64,000 nt of DNA, from contig CM060731.1 of assembly GCA_030704615.1 (NCBI GenBank), positions 34,100,001 to 34,164,000 of the forward strand, read 5' to 3'. Made by a program: the position numbers and the translations under genes. The notes below the pieces were generated by a model, which ran no database searches, was not told the DNA's origin, and saw only the letters and a list, made by a program, of their open reading frames with translations. This DNA is from Takakia lepidozioides (lineage: Eukaryota; Streptophyta; Takakiopsida; Takakiales; Takakiaceae). Positions 11,101 through 23,900 of this stretch are shown piece after piece (the stretch's first letter is position 1; each line of letters begins with the position of its first letter).

Positions 11101-14100
11101 GAAAAATGCTCTTCCGAACCAAAAAAGCCCTGCGTCTCATTGACACCAAAGTCAGTCTCACAAGCCGACATTCAACTTGTTCAACATCCTCAAGGTCTGT
11201 GGACTTATCCTGACACGTCAGGTATTGCAGTGAGATTCTCTTCTTGAGACCCGAAAATCGTCCAGAGACTTACTTTCTCTGCATCAGCCTTCCTGGTGAA
11301 ACCAACAAATGCAAACCCTTTGGACCTGCCAACAAGTGGGATGAATTTAAACTGCAGATTCGTGTAATAAGTTACAGACAGTTTATAACTTGGAATAATA
11401 CTTAGAAATGTTAATAAATCAAATCGAAGGTAACAACCATGGTTGAACTACCGCATTTGGCAGAGCAAGTCCATGGCTGCATCCTTCAGCAGACTCAATG
11501 CATAGCAGCATATTTTGCTTCTTCATCACTTCTCAGATTAGCACTGGAAAGTTTCCTTGCCTACTCAGGCATACTAGAGCAGACCTTAGAATGGAACAAA
11601 GGTATCTGACGAAAGATAGCTTCTGTCGATCAAGAGAATCATGTCTGAAACCCATGTCTCTTAACTTTAGAATAGAAAGGTTTCTACCAAGAACCTCAAG
11701 GAAAGATATGCTGTTCACCACCATGACAGCTAGGTTTGATGATGAAAGTGCAAAACCTAATTTTCTAGAGCTATCAGAAAAAGTCACCTAACAGCTAACA
11801 CGGAGAAGGGGACGATTCCAGTCACAAAGTATTTGAGGACAACTTGCAAACCAGATGGTCAGCTTGGCTCAGTAGGAAATTTCTCACAACAAGCCATGCT
11901 AGTTGAAACTGCTGAGGAAGCCCAACATCTTATAGCTCAAAAGTCTGTAGTTCAGGAGAAGGCAGGAGCGTACATGCTGTCAGGCTTGCGGGGTATGGTG
12001 ATCTCCCACACAAACCCAGCTGGAGAGAACAGCTCCCGCAATGTTTCCTCTTTCAACTGCAATAATTGCGCCAAGGGACCAGTCAACCCCTCCAGGAAAG
12101 GAAGAGGAGAACAGAGACATTAACCCACATCAATTGCAAACAATACTTTGAATTACTTTCAAGAATTGCAGTACCTGAAACGGAAGATTACGGACAATGA
12201 GTCGCCACTTTTTAAGTCGTGAACCCTGTAAAATGCCAACTTAGGCCATTATCTGTAACAACACCCACAACCCAGATGTTTGCCAGAATCTCTGCTGGCA
12301 GAGAAGTCTTCATTCATCGCCTCACCATTGACAGCATCATCTACTCCTAGCATGTTTGCAAGCAAGCACTCAGTAGTTAGGAGTAATTAACAAAGAAGGC
12401 GTGATTTCAGTGATGATTCCTCAACATTCAGAACCACGCTAATTGATTAAGATTATAAGAAGGCACTAAGCACTAAAAGAAGAGAGGCTCGGAAGAAGAC
12501 AAGTCAGAAAGGGATTTCTATGCTCAAACCATCTCTCTTCTTGACAGAAGCAGCACTCATGATAATCAGTGTCCAGAGAACTGGTTCCTCTTACCCTCCC
12601 CTCAAATATGATAGTATTGGCCTAGATGAAAAGAGGCCTGAGAGACCAGGTCAGAAGGAGGTATCAAGGTCTTTTCCATGGAGTTTGCAAGGTATTTGGG
12701 AGGGTTAAGACTCGCTGCTCAGCTGCTCCCTGTTCTGTTCTCATGGCCTACTCCGAAATGTCCAAACTATAGACAGAAGCAGCGCACACAAGAGGGCTTG
12801 TGGATTGAGGGTTGGTGCAATCCTCCTTCGCTAAAAGAAAAACTTATTGCCATGCCACAAGACAGATCCACGGAGCCGTGCTGGCATGAGTTTTCTGAAG
12901 ATCCTTCACAAAGGTGGGACAACTGCAATGGCAAGGTGTGGCTTTCTTAATGTATAACTAGGGTAGCCTGTGCAGTTGGCCCAAGTGTCCAGTGTCATCT
13001 AAGTCAGGTGCAATCCCCTATGTATCCAAGAGCAGCTCCTATGTCAAGGCCCATGTGTGAAGAATTAAAATCGATTTACTGCGATTGATAAAACCCATTT
13101 ATTTTTTTCCATGAATTTATTGAGTAGTAATATATCCAATCATTGTTCCAGGAAAGCCAGCGAATGTTTCACGAATTTCCAGCGACCAAAAAAACTTGAA
13201 ATTCCATATCTCCCACACCACAGGTCCAAACAATTATGAGACCAAGTCGGTGCACACTTCCTCATCGAGGGCTTGCCACCATGGGCACAATAACATAGGC
13301 ACTTCCTGTCAGTATCAGGATTTGTTCTGTTCCGTGGTGTTTCAAAGGTACTTGCTAGGGTCAACTTGGTCTTAGGAGGCTATGTGTAAATCTATGGCTG
13401 CTCAGCTCCACAGACCAATCCGACATTACCTGACTACAGACACAAGCAGCACACACAAGAGGTCCTTCTAGGTTGATGGTCGGTCAAATCCTCCATGGGT
13501 CATGACACAAGGTCAAGGACAATGTGGTGAGGGCACCTTCTTATTCAACCTATTTCAGCCTGTTTTGCCCTCTCATCAGACTCGACCCTGAGATGCATAT
13601 TGAATTCTGTAAGTTAGCTCGTTGGGTGGATCTGTGGAGGTTTGAAGTGACTTTGACAAGTTACTGCCCATGTGGCAGCAGGAAAGTATCCAAAAACAGA
13701 TAACAGATATGAGGAGAAGCTTTGGAATGACCACTTTCCCAATCAAGAGGTCCCTTGGGTTGATGGTTGGTTGAATCCTCCTTGGGTGGAAGAAAAGCTA
13801 GCTGCTTTAAGGACGCAAGGTCAATGGTGAGGGCACCTTCTTCAACATATTTCAGCAATTTTCCCTCTTATCAGAGTCGTCATCAATTTTCATGTTGAGT
13901 TCTGCAAGTGATCTCATCAGGATCTACTGTGGTATGGAGTGATTTTGACATGTTGCTGCCAATATGGCAACAGGCCAATATCAAAAAACAGGAAACAGAG
14001 ACGAGGAGAAGCTTTGGAAGAATGTTTTTCGACCCCAGTCAATGGTGGGACAATCGAGGAAAAAAGGTGAATTCCTGGTAGATTACAGCGAGAAGCAGAC

Positions 14101-17100
14101 AACAAGATGCATTGCAAGGTTTTCTTGGAAATTGTCATCTCCTCTCTCTCCCCAGCACATTTTTTAACTGTCGGCTGCTAGCAGCAAGGGGAGGATCTAC
14201 ACATTATTGGTGCGGGATCTGAATTTGCACAATGTGCTTGCCACTTTTTCAAAGGCGGCACTTCGGTGTGCGTGTTGTATCCATGCTGGCTGGCAGCCGG
14301 CACTTCGAACATATGTTCAATTTGTAGGGATCGCTAACAAGAAAGTAGCGTTCCTGCAGGGTAGCTGAAGCTCCATGCCCAAGCCAATCTTGTTCCATAA
14401 GACCAGCAAAGAAGACCAGCAAATAATACCTGCCACTAGACCTCCTTTCCCCAATTTCTCCTCTTAACTATATCCTAGGGATAGCTGAAGGAGCAGGGAT
14501 GGAGTGTGGGTCCAGATTCATCCGAGAGGGGCAGATTTCAAGAACAAGAGTACCCTGATTCCCTGTGGATTGATAGCTACAATAAACCTGCATGGGTATA
14601 TGGTCAACTGGAAGCAGTAGCAACGGCACAGTTTGACAAAATCAGGAACCTCCACCATGATAAAACAGGATCCAGAGAGGGGGTACACAATACCTCTTCT
14701 GGCACTTCTGGGCATGTGAGGAGGCTATGTGAGGCAGAGAGACTCAAAGGGACTATACAGATTTTGAACGAAGGAGGTATTTCAGCAGATTCTCATACTG
14801 ATATCTCTGTCTCTCGCATAACTGCATCAAAAATGCAAGGCCTGGAACCCAGAAAGCAGGTGCGCACTGCACACTCACATTATCCAAAGTGGATTCAAGT
14901 CCAACGTTTTTTCTACAAAACACCTTTGTCAACAAGTTTGTTAAGTGCAAGAGCATTGTGGATGCACACCAAGTGTTCAACAGAATGCCTGAACAAGGTT
15001 TGATTACATGGAGCAAATGATGCGGGAAAGGTTTAAGCCCAACCACATCACAACTGTTTCCATTTGCAATGCATGTGTGAGCCTGGCAGACCTGGAAAAG
15101 GGCAAAGAGGTCCATGGTGACATCGTCACAGCTGGAAATGTACAAGATGTCATTCTGAAAACTGCACTTGTGGACATGTAGGCCAAGATGCGGCAGCATC
15201 CCAGATGCGCAGGGGGTGTTCGACAAGATGGCTGAATGAAATGTGGTGTCATGGAACGCAATGATCACAGGATATGCACAGCATGGGTGTGGGATGGAGG
15301 CTTTGAAGACCTATGAGCAAATAAAGTGGGAAGGGGTGAAACCAAACCAGTCACGTTGGCTTGCATTTGCAACGCGCATGCTAGGCGTGCAGCCCTGCAA
15401 AAGGGCAAAGAGGTCCATGGTGACATCGTCAAAGCTGGAATCGTACAAGATGTCATTCTGAACACTGCAGTGGTGGGCATTTATGCCAGACACCATGACA
15501 TTGAGGATGCAAGGGGAGAGTTTGACAAACGAGATTTGGTGTCATCGAACTCAATGATCGCAGGATATGCACAGCATGGGTGCAGGATGGAGGCTTTAGA
15601 GACCATGAGCAAAGGATGTGGGAAGGGCTGAAGTCCAACCGGGTCATGTTGGTTTGCATTTGCAATGTGTGTCAGGCTGGCAAAGGCAAAGAGGTATCTC
15701 ACTCAGGAACACAAGCACTGCTTGTGCCACTCGGTGCCCAGTTCCTTTCATCATTCCTGAGGCCTTCCCTAAGGAGCAATCTAATCAAGTGTTAGTCTAG
15801 AACCAAACAGGGCTAAAAGACCGCTAAGTCAGACAAGGGTTTTCTAGGCCCAAAGCATCTCGCTCATGGATACAAGCACTGCTCGTGCCACTCAGTGCCC
15901 AGTACCTTTCATCATTCATGAGCCCTTCCCTACGGAGAAATCTAATCAAGTCTTCGTCTAGAACTAAACGGGGATAAAAGACCACTAAGTCAGAAAAGGG
16001 TTTTCTAGGCCCAAAGCATCTCGCTCATGGATAGAAGCACCACTTGTGCCACTCGGTGCCCAGTGCCTTTCATCATTCCTGAGCCCTCCCCTAAGGAGAA
16101 ATCTAATCAAGAATTAGTCTAGAACCGAAGGCTAAAAGACCAGTAAGTCAGACAAGGGTTTTCTAGGCCAAAGCATCTCGCTCATGGATACAAGCACTGG
16201 TCATGCCAGTCAACATTCTTGAGCCCTACCCCAGGGAGTCCGTTCCAACAAGTGTTAGTCAACAACTAGAGAGGTGGGAAAAGCACTTCTAAGTCAGAAA
16301 GGGGTTTTCTAGGCCCAAAGCATCTCGCTCATGGATTCTAACACTGCTAGTACCACTCAGTGCCCAGTGCTTTTCATCATTCTTGATCCCCTTCCCCAAG
16401 GAGTCAGTTCCAGCAAGTATTAGTCCCACAACTTAAGATGAGCACTTCTAAGTCAGAAAAGGGTTTTCTAGGCCCAAAGCATCTCGCTCATGGATACTAG
16501 CACTGCTAGTGCCACTCAGTGCCCAGTGCTTTTCATCATTCTTGAGCACCTACCCCAAGGAGTCAGTTCCAGCAAGTATTAGTCCCACAACTAAAGTGGG
16601 GGGCGAATGTACTTCTAAGTCAGGAAAGGCTTTTCTAGGGTCAAAGCATCTCGCTCATGGATACAAGCACTGCTAGTGCCACGCACTGGCCAGTGCCTTT
16701 CATCATTCTTGAGCCCCTACCCCAAGGAGTCAGTTCCAGCAAATATTATTCAACAACGGGAAAAAGCACTTTTAAGTCAGCGAAGGGTTTTCTAGGCCCA
16801 AAGCATCTCTCTCAGGGACACAAGCCATGCTCATGCTAATCCGTGCCGAGTGAATTCAAACTCAAAACACCCAATGAACAACCTGGGTTCATGCATACAT
16901 ACTGAGTAGAAATCAGCCCCAGCATTGGAGTCATATCTCATGGAAAATCCAATGTCGTTTTTTATCCCAAGAACTTGTGGAAAAACTCCATGATGACCTG
17001 ACAATTCAAACTCGCAGCTATAGATTTATAACTTCGGGTCTTCTGGAAGACCTAAGGAGGTCTGCCACCTAAGGGGCAGATTAAAGACACTTGATTACTG

Positions 17101-20100
17101 ATAGAAATAGTTGAAACAATTTTCCTGCTTGACAGAGGTTGGGAGGATAGAATACCTCGCCACCAAGTTGGCGGGCCCAGACAACACCCCCTCCAATTGG
17201 CTGTCGATGAAGAGCCGCAACAGCCTGGTATGCTGCCTTCACAGATCCATACACAATTGCTGCAGCCACTTGCTTGCATCCATCTTTTGCCAACCCTACC
17301 ATTTGTTTGCACATAGAAAACAGTAAAATATGCATGCCAATTACTTGATTAGAACCAAAAACTACACTCACTTTTTTTCTCTTCCCCTCTCTAGCGGTCC
17401 ATGCCAATGCCAAGGTTGTGGCCCTCCTCAGGAGAATTCTGGAATCAACATAAACAACCTGCCAGCAAGCAAACACAAGGTGCCAACCCTGGCCCATGGC
17501 CACCCTCAGATAACTTTCCCTATGTAGCATTTCCACTCTTGAGAAACTCTTCAATTAGAAGACTATGCCAACATACAGATGTACAAGCCAAACTCATGCT
17601 AGAATACTGTTTTCTTAGAGGTATGGAGATATTTCCATATTTCCAATCAAAGGTAACCATGCTAGAATGCAAGGAGACTAGTAAACTCTAAAGAGAAAAC
17701 CCAGCCCTGGTAGAGAGAACTGCCTACCACGACTGGCAAGCTCTGCCTCCTCCAATGGATGACGGATGTCTTCTACAGTTCCCAGCTTTCTGGCCTTTGC
17801 AAGCACAGGTTCTACCATCTCTGCGCTTTCCAACCCACCTACCACGATTGTTCGTGCAGGTCTGCAAGCAAATAATATAAGGATTGAATAAACCTCTTGC
17901 TATTTTGTATGCAAGTGTCAGATGTGACAAATACTGGTTACATTCTGTTTGTAGGTTGTGAACGATTAAAATAACAAGGAAAAATGATCTACCACAGACG
18001 TGCCTTATCAGACCAACACAGAGTTATGAGGAAGCTTTGGACCTGCAATACTTCAAAGCTCCTCGGCCACTTCTGATCCCCACACTAGTTGTAGGACCAA
18101 ATCATCAATTAGTTGTCCTTCACTCAAGTATCAGATATTTCGGTACCATAAAAAGAATTGAGTCATGGATTGTGTCACCTTTGTTTATCAGAGCTCTGGC
18201 CGTCATCACGCGTCCGCTTCCTACTGGCAGGTTTGTTTCCAACGTGACTGCGAACCCCTGCTGGTAGCATTCAATATAGTGAGCTTCATAATGCAGTAAC
18301 ATCCAATACAAGCCACCGGGAATTCATACAGTGGTGATTAACATGTTTCGAAGAATGCACGACGGATCCAAATTCCCCACACAACCAACTTGTCAAAGGA
18401 TTGACCATTTACATTGGGGCAATAGCAGGCAGAGAAATTTCAGGGGTTGTTTGTTGAACAGGTTCTGCTCAGAAAAGAATTAGACTGAGCATCCATGGAC
18501 ACAAACTGAAGTATCACCAACCATTATTACATTGGAGATGAGAGTTGTGCTCCGGGTGGGAAGATTAACAGTTTACTTCTAAGGCTGCTCTACTTGCTAC
18601 CATGAAACATAAAGAAGATCTAAAGCGCCTTTGCTACCACCTGTCCACTATGCTTGCAAAGGCCAAGCTTCTTCATATGTACTGCGTTCTAACTCCAATT
18701 TGGTTGAGGTCAAATCCCCTCATGCTACTGAACAACCCACTGAAACATACCAGTCTTTGACTTTTTACTCTCCTCATGCACATCTTGTGCAGCTTCCATC
18801 CCAGTCTGCACATTTTCCAAAGACTTCCGCTTCCTTTGCTTGCGCTTTGGATCAGCAGGATCACCTCCATTTTCCTCAATTGCATCTTTCTGGAGTACAT
18901 CCTCTTGTACTCCATCTTGATTGGAGTCTGCAAAACAAAACACTCAATACTTCGGACACTGGCTACATAACAAAACAATCCCTGTTCAGCATCAAGCCTT
19001 TCACCATCTCTGACAAAGTTGCAAACCTCAGCCATCCTTAAAAAATAGAATCAATCTGAAAAGCATGGTAACTTGGGTTTCTCAATGGAGATTAACATTG
19101 TGGCACAGAGAACAACTTCAACAGGTGTGACTAACCTTGAGGTTTTGGGGGAGGGAACCGCTGGTCAAGAGTTGCCCTCCGCTTGGCAACCTCCACCTTG
19201 ATCTTGCGGCCTTGGAGCAACACTCCATTCTTGATTTCAACAGCACGATTGGCATCCTCTGCCACAGCACTGATCATCCCCCACACCACCAACTTCTTTT
19301 ACGACAGGTCCTGACTATTTATCTGCCAACTCAAAGAACCCCCTCCAGGAGTCTCATAATGTACACTTCGATTCTTCAGGACCTGCACTGGCACTCATTC
19401 TAAACTGTGTACAGTATGCTATTATTAAATGCTCGATCTGTGAAAAAGAGAACGGCATGTGCATTGGCCAAAGGGCAGACAGCATGCACACCAAACACTA
19501 AGACCTTGAATTACCAATGCCAGTCCTGTTAATTGAAGTGCCCAGGTGACCAAAGGCTATGTCCCCACACCAAATCCGCCACGAACAGCTGAATTGCCTA
19601 CAATCTAACGAGCACTTCACCGAACCAGAGCAAGCTGGATTCGCATAGTAGTTCACATTCACATTTTAAAGTGAAGGATGACTCACAACTGCACAAAGCC
19701 AAAACCTCGGTGATGCTCAGTGCCTGCAAATAACCAATCAACCAACAAAATCAGTCTCCAAGATCCCATCGCCAGAATGTTGTCATGCAGCCCGTAGTTC
19801 CCGATTTTTATCACTAAATATCCCTCTGAACCAGAAAATGAAGGTGGCAAAGAGATAATTCTTCCAGTTGGCCAGTGAATTTCCGTTATCGTCCAATCAG
19901 ATAAAAATTAACACACACAGACGCAGATACAGCACAAAATGCAGCAGCTTCGCGGGATATGCAAAAGATCCACAAGATCTATGCAGAGTCGAGGCGTGGA
20001 GTTGCAAAAGCCCACCTTTTGTTTTAACAGTAAAGCAATGTCTAACAGGGCCCACTTCGCTGAAAATATCCTCTAACTGCCGCACAACACCCCAGTCAAC

Positions 20101-20399
20101 AGTATCAATTAATACCCCTGGCGAGTGAAGTCATTCTCACACATCCCCGATCCGACATAGATCTCAGCATCATCAGTGCAGCCTCATCCTACTCTTCCAA
20201 TGCATCAAACTTCCAGAATTCATCTCGGGCAACCTTGTCTCCCTCTCAATCGAGGCTACTGCACAGCAGAGACTCAAAAACAGACCTCTAAATCGGAGAG
20301 CGAGTATGGCAAGCTGCGAACGAACACAGTCCGCTTGTCAACTTCACTTTCAGCATGCCCAGCAGTCGTTGTTGCCTCCGGAGCTTTCTCCATCGCCAT
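5178..20399 (-). CDS. RBM28: RBM28/Nop4-like nucleolar RNA-binding protein, 19 exons
   Basis: Family members bind pre-rRNA in the nucleolus and are needed for 60S ribosome biogenesis. Exons, high to low: 20286-20399, 20016-20076, 19687-19723, 19136-19269, 18751-18927, 18179-18257, 17728-17861, 17156-17295, 12175-12225, 11974-12056, 11274-11325, 10783-10891, 8156-8774, 7802-8052, 7413-7483, 7112-7280, 6682-6811, 5668-6323, 5178-5423. Phases agree at every junction and encode about 1104 residues. Domains: RRM1 about 22-98 (RTVFVRSLPY, RGFGFVQF), degenerate RRM2 about 202-285, RRM3 about 301-378 (LIVRNLPF, KGFAFVGF), acidic linker, RRM4 about 557-655 (TVFIRNLPV, KGTAFLEF), RRM5 about 717-810 (GAAFVEFTEHQHAL), then a Lys/Arg-rich tail ending DLQRWFE, as in plant homologues. 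Exon 14 needs two one-base shifts near 7890-7960, so there may be sequence error or early decay. The start is the first ATG in frame with RRM1. Confidence 0.9.
8858..10612 (-). mobile_element. 5'-truncated LINE (family A) in intron 12, interrupted
   Basis: Minus-strand reading resembles the post-RT C terminus of non-LTR retrotransposons: LQAMLGARSTTPSQI, then LPPKGL, then SHNLRI. After the nested insertion it continues as a Cys-rich zinc knuckle (DRLCPAC), a CPLY-type motif and AYLHEAF. It ends near 8858 with a 3' tail made of ATTTC units. Removing the nested insertion plus one target copy rejoins the frame across LRIE. The RT domain is missing, so it is a dead 5'-truncated copy. Confidence 0.85.
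9225..10037 (+). mobile_element. Nested 5'-truncated LINE (family B) with 13-bp target duplication
   Basis: The plus strand carries a 256-residue ORF (9261-10031) with the LINE C-terminal pattern CNCPLCG-x6-NIHFLIHC, a CCHC zinc knuckle that follows the RT. The insert is flanked by perfect copies of tctatccgtaggt at 9212-9224 and 10038-10050. Its 3' end (ggccacaaggctacggcaaa, cgtcttatgagta) recurs at 21715-21765 and, inverted, at 23831. Only the 3' part of the element is present, as usual after incomplete reverse transcription. Confidence 0.88.
10620..10745 (-). repeat. Two short tandem 3' ends of LINE family A
   Basis: Two consecutive stretches carry the 3' terminal sequence also found at 8870-8930: ggtactttataacgtcc and agctcaaagagc, each next to gaaat-type units. 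They read as two very short LINE tails stacked beside the longer copy, all in the same orientation. Stacking could come from repeated insertion into an existing tail. Confidence 0.7.
14930..15697 (+). pseudogene. Degenerate PPR gene fragment, copy 2, in RBM28-like intron 8
   Basis: Same fragment as in copy 1, antisense to the host gene. It begins near ALWMHTKCSTECLNKV and runs through LADLEKGKEVHGDI, VVSWNAMITGYAQHG and SNSMIAGYAQHG, with stops and frame changes. Copy 2 keeps about 1.1 kb upstream (13869-14996) that copy 1 lacks. Confidence 0.83.
15690..16847. repeat. Tandem array of about 160-bp units, copy 2
   Basis: Matches 3088-4245 at constant offset 12602 with the same order of imperfect units. 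It lies in intron 8. That eight imperfect units keep the same order and show no differences between copies points to recent copying of the whole block rather than independent array evolution. Confidence 0.9.
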
Positions 20400-20936
20400 G
20401 TCTCCACACTCCTTCCCCCTCCGTCCCTCCCTCCGGGCTGCCGCTTCATGTTAGGGTTTAGGGTTTTTGGCCTTCGTTAGTAAACTAGCCCAACCGACGC
20501 AAGCATTTTTACTGAGTAAAAGTTTCGTAACGGCCGCCTCACGATATTCCGTTACCATGTCAATAGGTACATATACGGGTATATGTACGTAGTAACTTCG
20601 TATTTCCGTCGTGTCCTTTTTTATTTATCCTCTCCCCAACGAACAGAGACGCTTCATTCATCCAACGTATTCCCGGCCACGGCCGGGCGACCCCCCGACA
20701 ATTGGCCGGGTTCCCGCCATTCATGAGCAATAGACAAGGAGAGAGAGAGAGCGAGAGAGATAAAGGGGGATCGAGGATCCCTTGCGAGTGGGATTTGAGT
20801 GAGACATTTTTGGATTTTCCCACAGCGATGTTAGATCCATGTGGAACTGTCTGCCAACACTCATCTGGAAGGGATTATTGGGAGGTAAGTACAAATTGCA
20901 GCGAACCAAATGGAGTTGAGACTAGTCCTATATAAG
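20400..20936. promoter_or_regulatory. Bidirectional intergenic promoter region
   Basis: The two start codons, 20399 on minus and 20937 on plus, lie 537 bases apart head to head, so both promoters must fit here. Visible elements are a telo-box next to the RBM28-like start, an inverted pair gtaacgg/ccgttac at 20527-20533 and 20549-20555 (MYB/MSA-like cores), a GC-rich palindromic stretch near 20670-20690, and a GA-rich run at 20737-20765 probably in the fucosyltransferase leader. No clear TATA box on the plus side. Function is inferred from position. Confidence 0.6.
20451..20467 (-). promoter_or_regulatory. Double telo-box upstream of the RBM28-like start
   Basis: On the minus strand this reads aaaaccctaaaccctaa, two overlapping AAACCCTAA telo-boxes about 52 bases before the ATG. 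Telo-boxes are common in plant promoters of ribosomal-protein and ribosome-biogenesis genes, which fits the gene's predicted role. Confidence 0.75.
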
Positions 20937-23900
20937 ATGAGTCGAAGAATGTGGCCCATCTGCAGGATCCCCAAGACATTCTCGCGTCGTCATCTTGCAT
21001 GGTGGGTATGTGTGCCTGCAATGCTTATGTTGCTTTTTCTGTTTCCAACCACTTTCTTCCTTCGGCCCAGTTATCTGAGGTCGCCGGGGGTCGATGTTTC
21101 GACCCCACCTCTTCCTCTGCAAGGGAAATCTCTCGACGGACCCGTTCAAGCCTTAATTGATGCGATAAGAGAGGCCACCAGAGCAGCTTCTGGTGGTCAG
21201 ATACCGACCTTCTCGGAGCACGACGCCCAGGTAATGCAAGTAGTTTGTTGCTAGCAGAATGTGATTAGGACGTTTTTCTGATTGAGTGGAGCTTTGATAA
21301 ATGCCGCATGTCGCTTGGGACTGGCGTTGACTACATATAACCAAAAATCCCACCGGAATTCAGATTATGCCCTCAATCTGCAGGCTAGTCTTGATTGTAC
21401 GAAATTCGGAAGACAGTTTGGAGCTTAATTCCCAGTAATAGTACAAGGCATCAGGTTACCAGTGTGAGAAGCAAATCATAATAGTTTGAATCTTTCCAGA
21501 ATTTGGTGTTTCCCTCTTTCTTGTCTCTCTTTGTCTCACACCTCAATGTCACACTGTCTGAGACATTTTTGGCTGTTAGAGAGCTAGGGCTGTTTTTCAC
21601 CCCGCCAGAAGAGGATATGACCCAGAATTAATAGTCAAGGCTAAGTCTGGCAATGTATTGCACTCATTCTGTCCCCATGCCTCGTTCTTTTAGCCTTCAG
21701 CACAAGGCTATGCCTTTTAGTCTATGGCCACAAGGCTCCGGTAAACAATGTTGTATGAGTACGCACTTTTAGCCGGTGCCAGATTAAAAAAAACTGCATG
21801 GAATCTTCTGGAAAAATAAATATGACAAGGTATGGTAAACCATGGTTTGTGAGTTGCCATTGATGTCGAATGATCCTCCTTACACAGTTGGACCAACCAG
21901 GTAGAACTATGCCTTCGAACTTTTCAAGGTCTCAAGTTTTCTGAAGGATTGTATCGTCATGGTATACTTCTTAGTGTCAATTAACTTGTAGCTCCTCTCT
22001 GCCAGACTCACCAGTAGGTCAATATACTTGGCATTTTTTCTTTTGGAACCTAGTTTCTTTTTCAACTTTGTAGCATTCATACCACTTCTAAACATTCATC
22101 CCCAAAGCGTTTGTTGTTTCAAAAAAAGAATCCGTCCTCAAACCTTGTTCTGAAATTCAGTAGTTCTAACAGTATGCTGTGATTGTGAAGGGAAGATGTG
22201 GGAGAAACACAACCCCTGCCAAAGCCGCAAAGAGCTAGGACCCAGATATGACCGTAGACCACATGCAAAAGTCCTAGACTTGAATCCTCAATGGGCTGAG
22301 GTCCTCAATGAATATGCAGCCCTCCACCGTGCCTGCAGGGGTAGCATCAACGGCATTTCAAATTATTTTCTTGCCAATGACACTAGCAGCAGTTGCAAGT
22401 TCTTGGTGGCAGACATCCATGGAGTTGGCCTGGGAAACAAGGTCTCGCTCTTGACCTCAGCTGTTTTATATGCGGTCTTGACACAAAGAGTACTTCTCAT
22501 AAACGCATATTCGTACATTCCATGGACAATGTGTCAACCCTTTCCGGGCTCGTCATGGCTACTGGACGGGGGATTCCCACTCCCTCAGAAAGGTTGGGAG
22601 AGCACTCTCTGGGGAAAATGGACTGGCTGGGAGCCACCCGTATGGAAATCTAGCGCGTTCTTTGAGAAAGGTAAGATGCAAAACGTCTTGGCACATTACT
22701 TGTTCACGTCTTGGTTATTCACAAACACTGCTTTGTAATACATCTCTTTTTGCCAGTTGAGCAAGCATTGCAGAAAGGCAGTCAGATATACTAGCTGAGA
22801 ATCTATACACTGGCATTCCTTGAAAAGGACAATGGGAGATAAGAGTCGCAGGACTCAACTTTCTGTAGTACCTATTCAAGGTGGTACCGACCAGTGCATG
22901 GGCATGGTGATATATGGGCAAGGTAAAAGAAGGTTGAAAGGAGGTGGCAGTAGCTCTCCATGGTTACCTGCTGGCAGGGGCAGTGCTTTGCCAAATTAGG
23001 TACCTAGAGACTTCCGAGTTCATAGAGAGGACCATGCAACACAAATACCTTGGCCATTGAAAGTGTCTGTGAAAATGCTGCTATCCATATCAGGTCAAGG
23101 AGGCGCTAATAGTTTTGCTGGCTCTGGCTGACATATGTTGGCCCTTCTCTCTTGAAACAGTAGAATAGGAACACCATTCGTGTATGCTCCCGTGGTGGTG
23201 CCCGATGTTAAACACTCAAGGGCAGTGCTACTCATGAGACAATGTTCTTGTTTCCAGCTGTGTTAAATCCTCTTCTGTGACTGTGTTAGGTGTTGACTTC
23301 TCAAAAGCAGGGAGGCAGACATCTCCCCTGTATGCAGTGAAGATTGATCATTCTCATCCAGAGACAAAGAGATTCTTTTGCAACACAGAACAAGCATATG
23401 CAACCCAAGTTCCTTGGATGTATTTTACTGGGTGTCTCTACTTCCTACCGAAGCTTTTTGCCGTCCCTGCCTTTCGGCCAGCTCTAGAGGCACTCTTCCC
23501 TGACCCTTCGTTGGCTCTCACCCACCTTTTGCGAACGGTGATGCTTCCACTCAACTCCATATGGGAGCAAGTTAAACAAGAGGACAATGCCCGATTTAAA
23601 GGTGCTCATCGTAGCGTTGGTATTCAGGTATGGTTTTTACTAAACGAGAAAAAAATATTCTATCTTAAGTTGCTGGTGCTACAGTGGGTTACATGGTTGG
23701 GTATGTACCCTGCCAGCCATTGTTCCTAGAGTAGACAAGCAGAGGCCAGCCATGGGGTTCCAACATCATCAGGGTGTAAAACGTAGTCTGGAATTTCCAT
23801 TGGATTGCAATGGGCGGGAGAGAATGTGCTCATAAGACGTTTTTTGTCGTAGCCTTTTGGCCATTGACCCCACACTCAGTTTGAGCAGAACACAAAGGGA

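Larger units (their letters stand above)
11880..17275. repeat. Copy 2 of the direct duplication, within the RBM28-like gene
   Basis: Holds functional exons 10, 9 and 8 and the 4.9-kb intron 8 (12226-17155). The last 2.1 kb, about 15162-17273, matches copy 1 without a difference that I could see, while the earlier part differs clearly. Intron 8 also holds sequence shared with the CACTA transposon cargo; for example 14490-14620 resembles 52985-53140. Confidence 0.92.
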
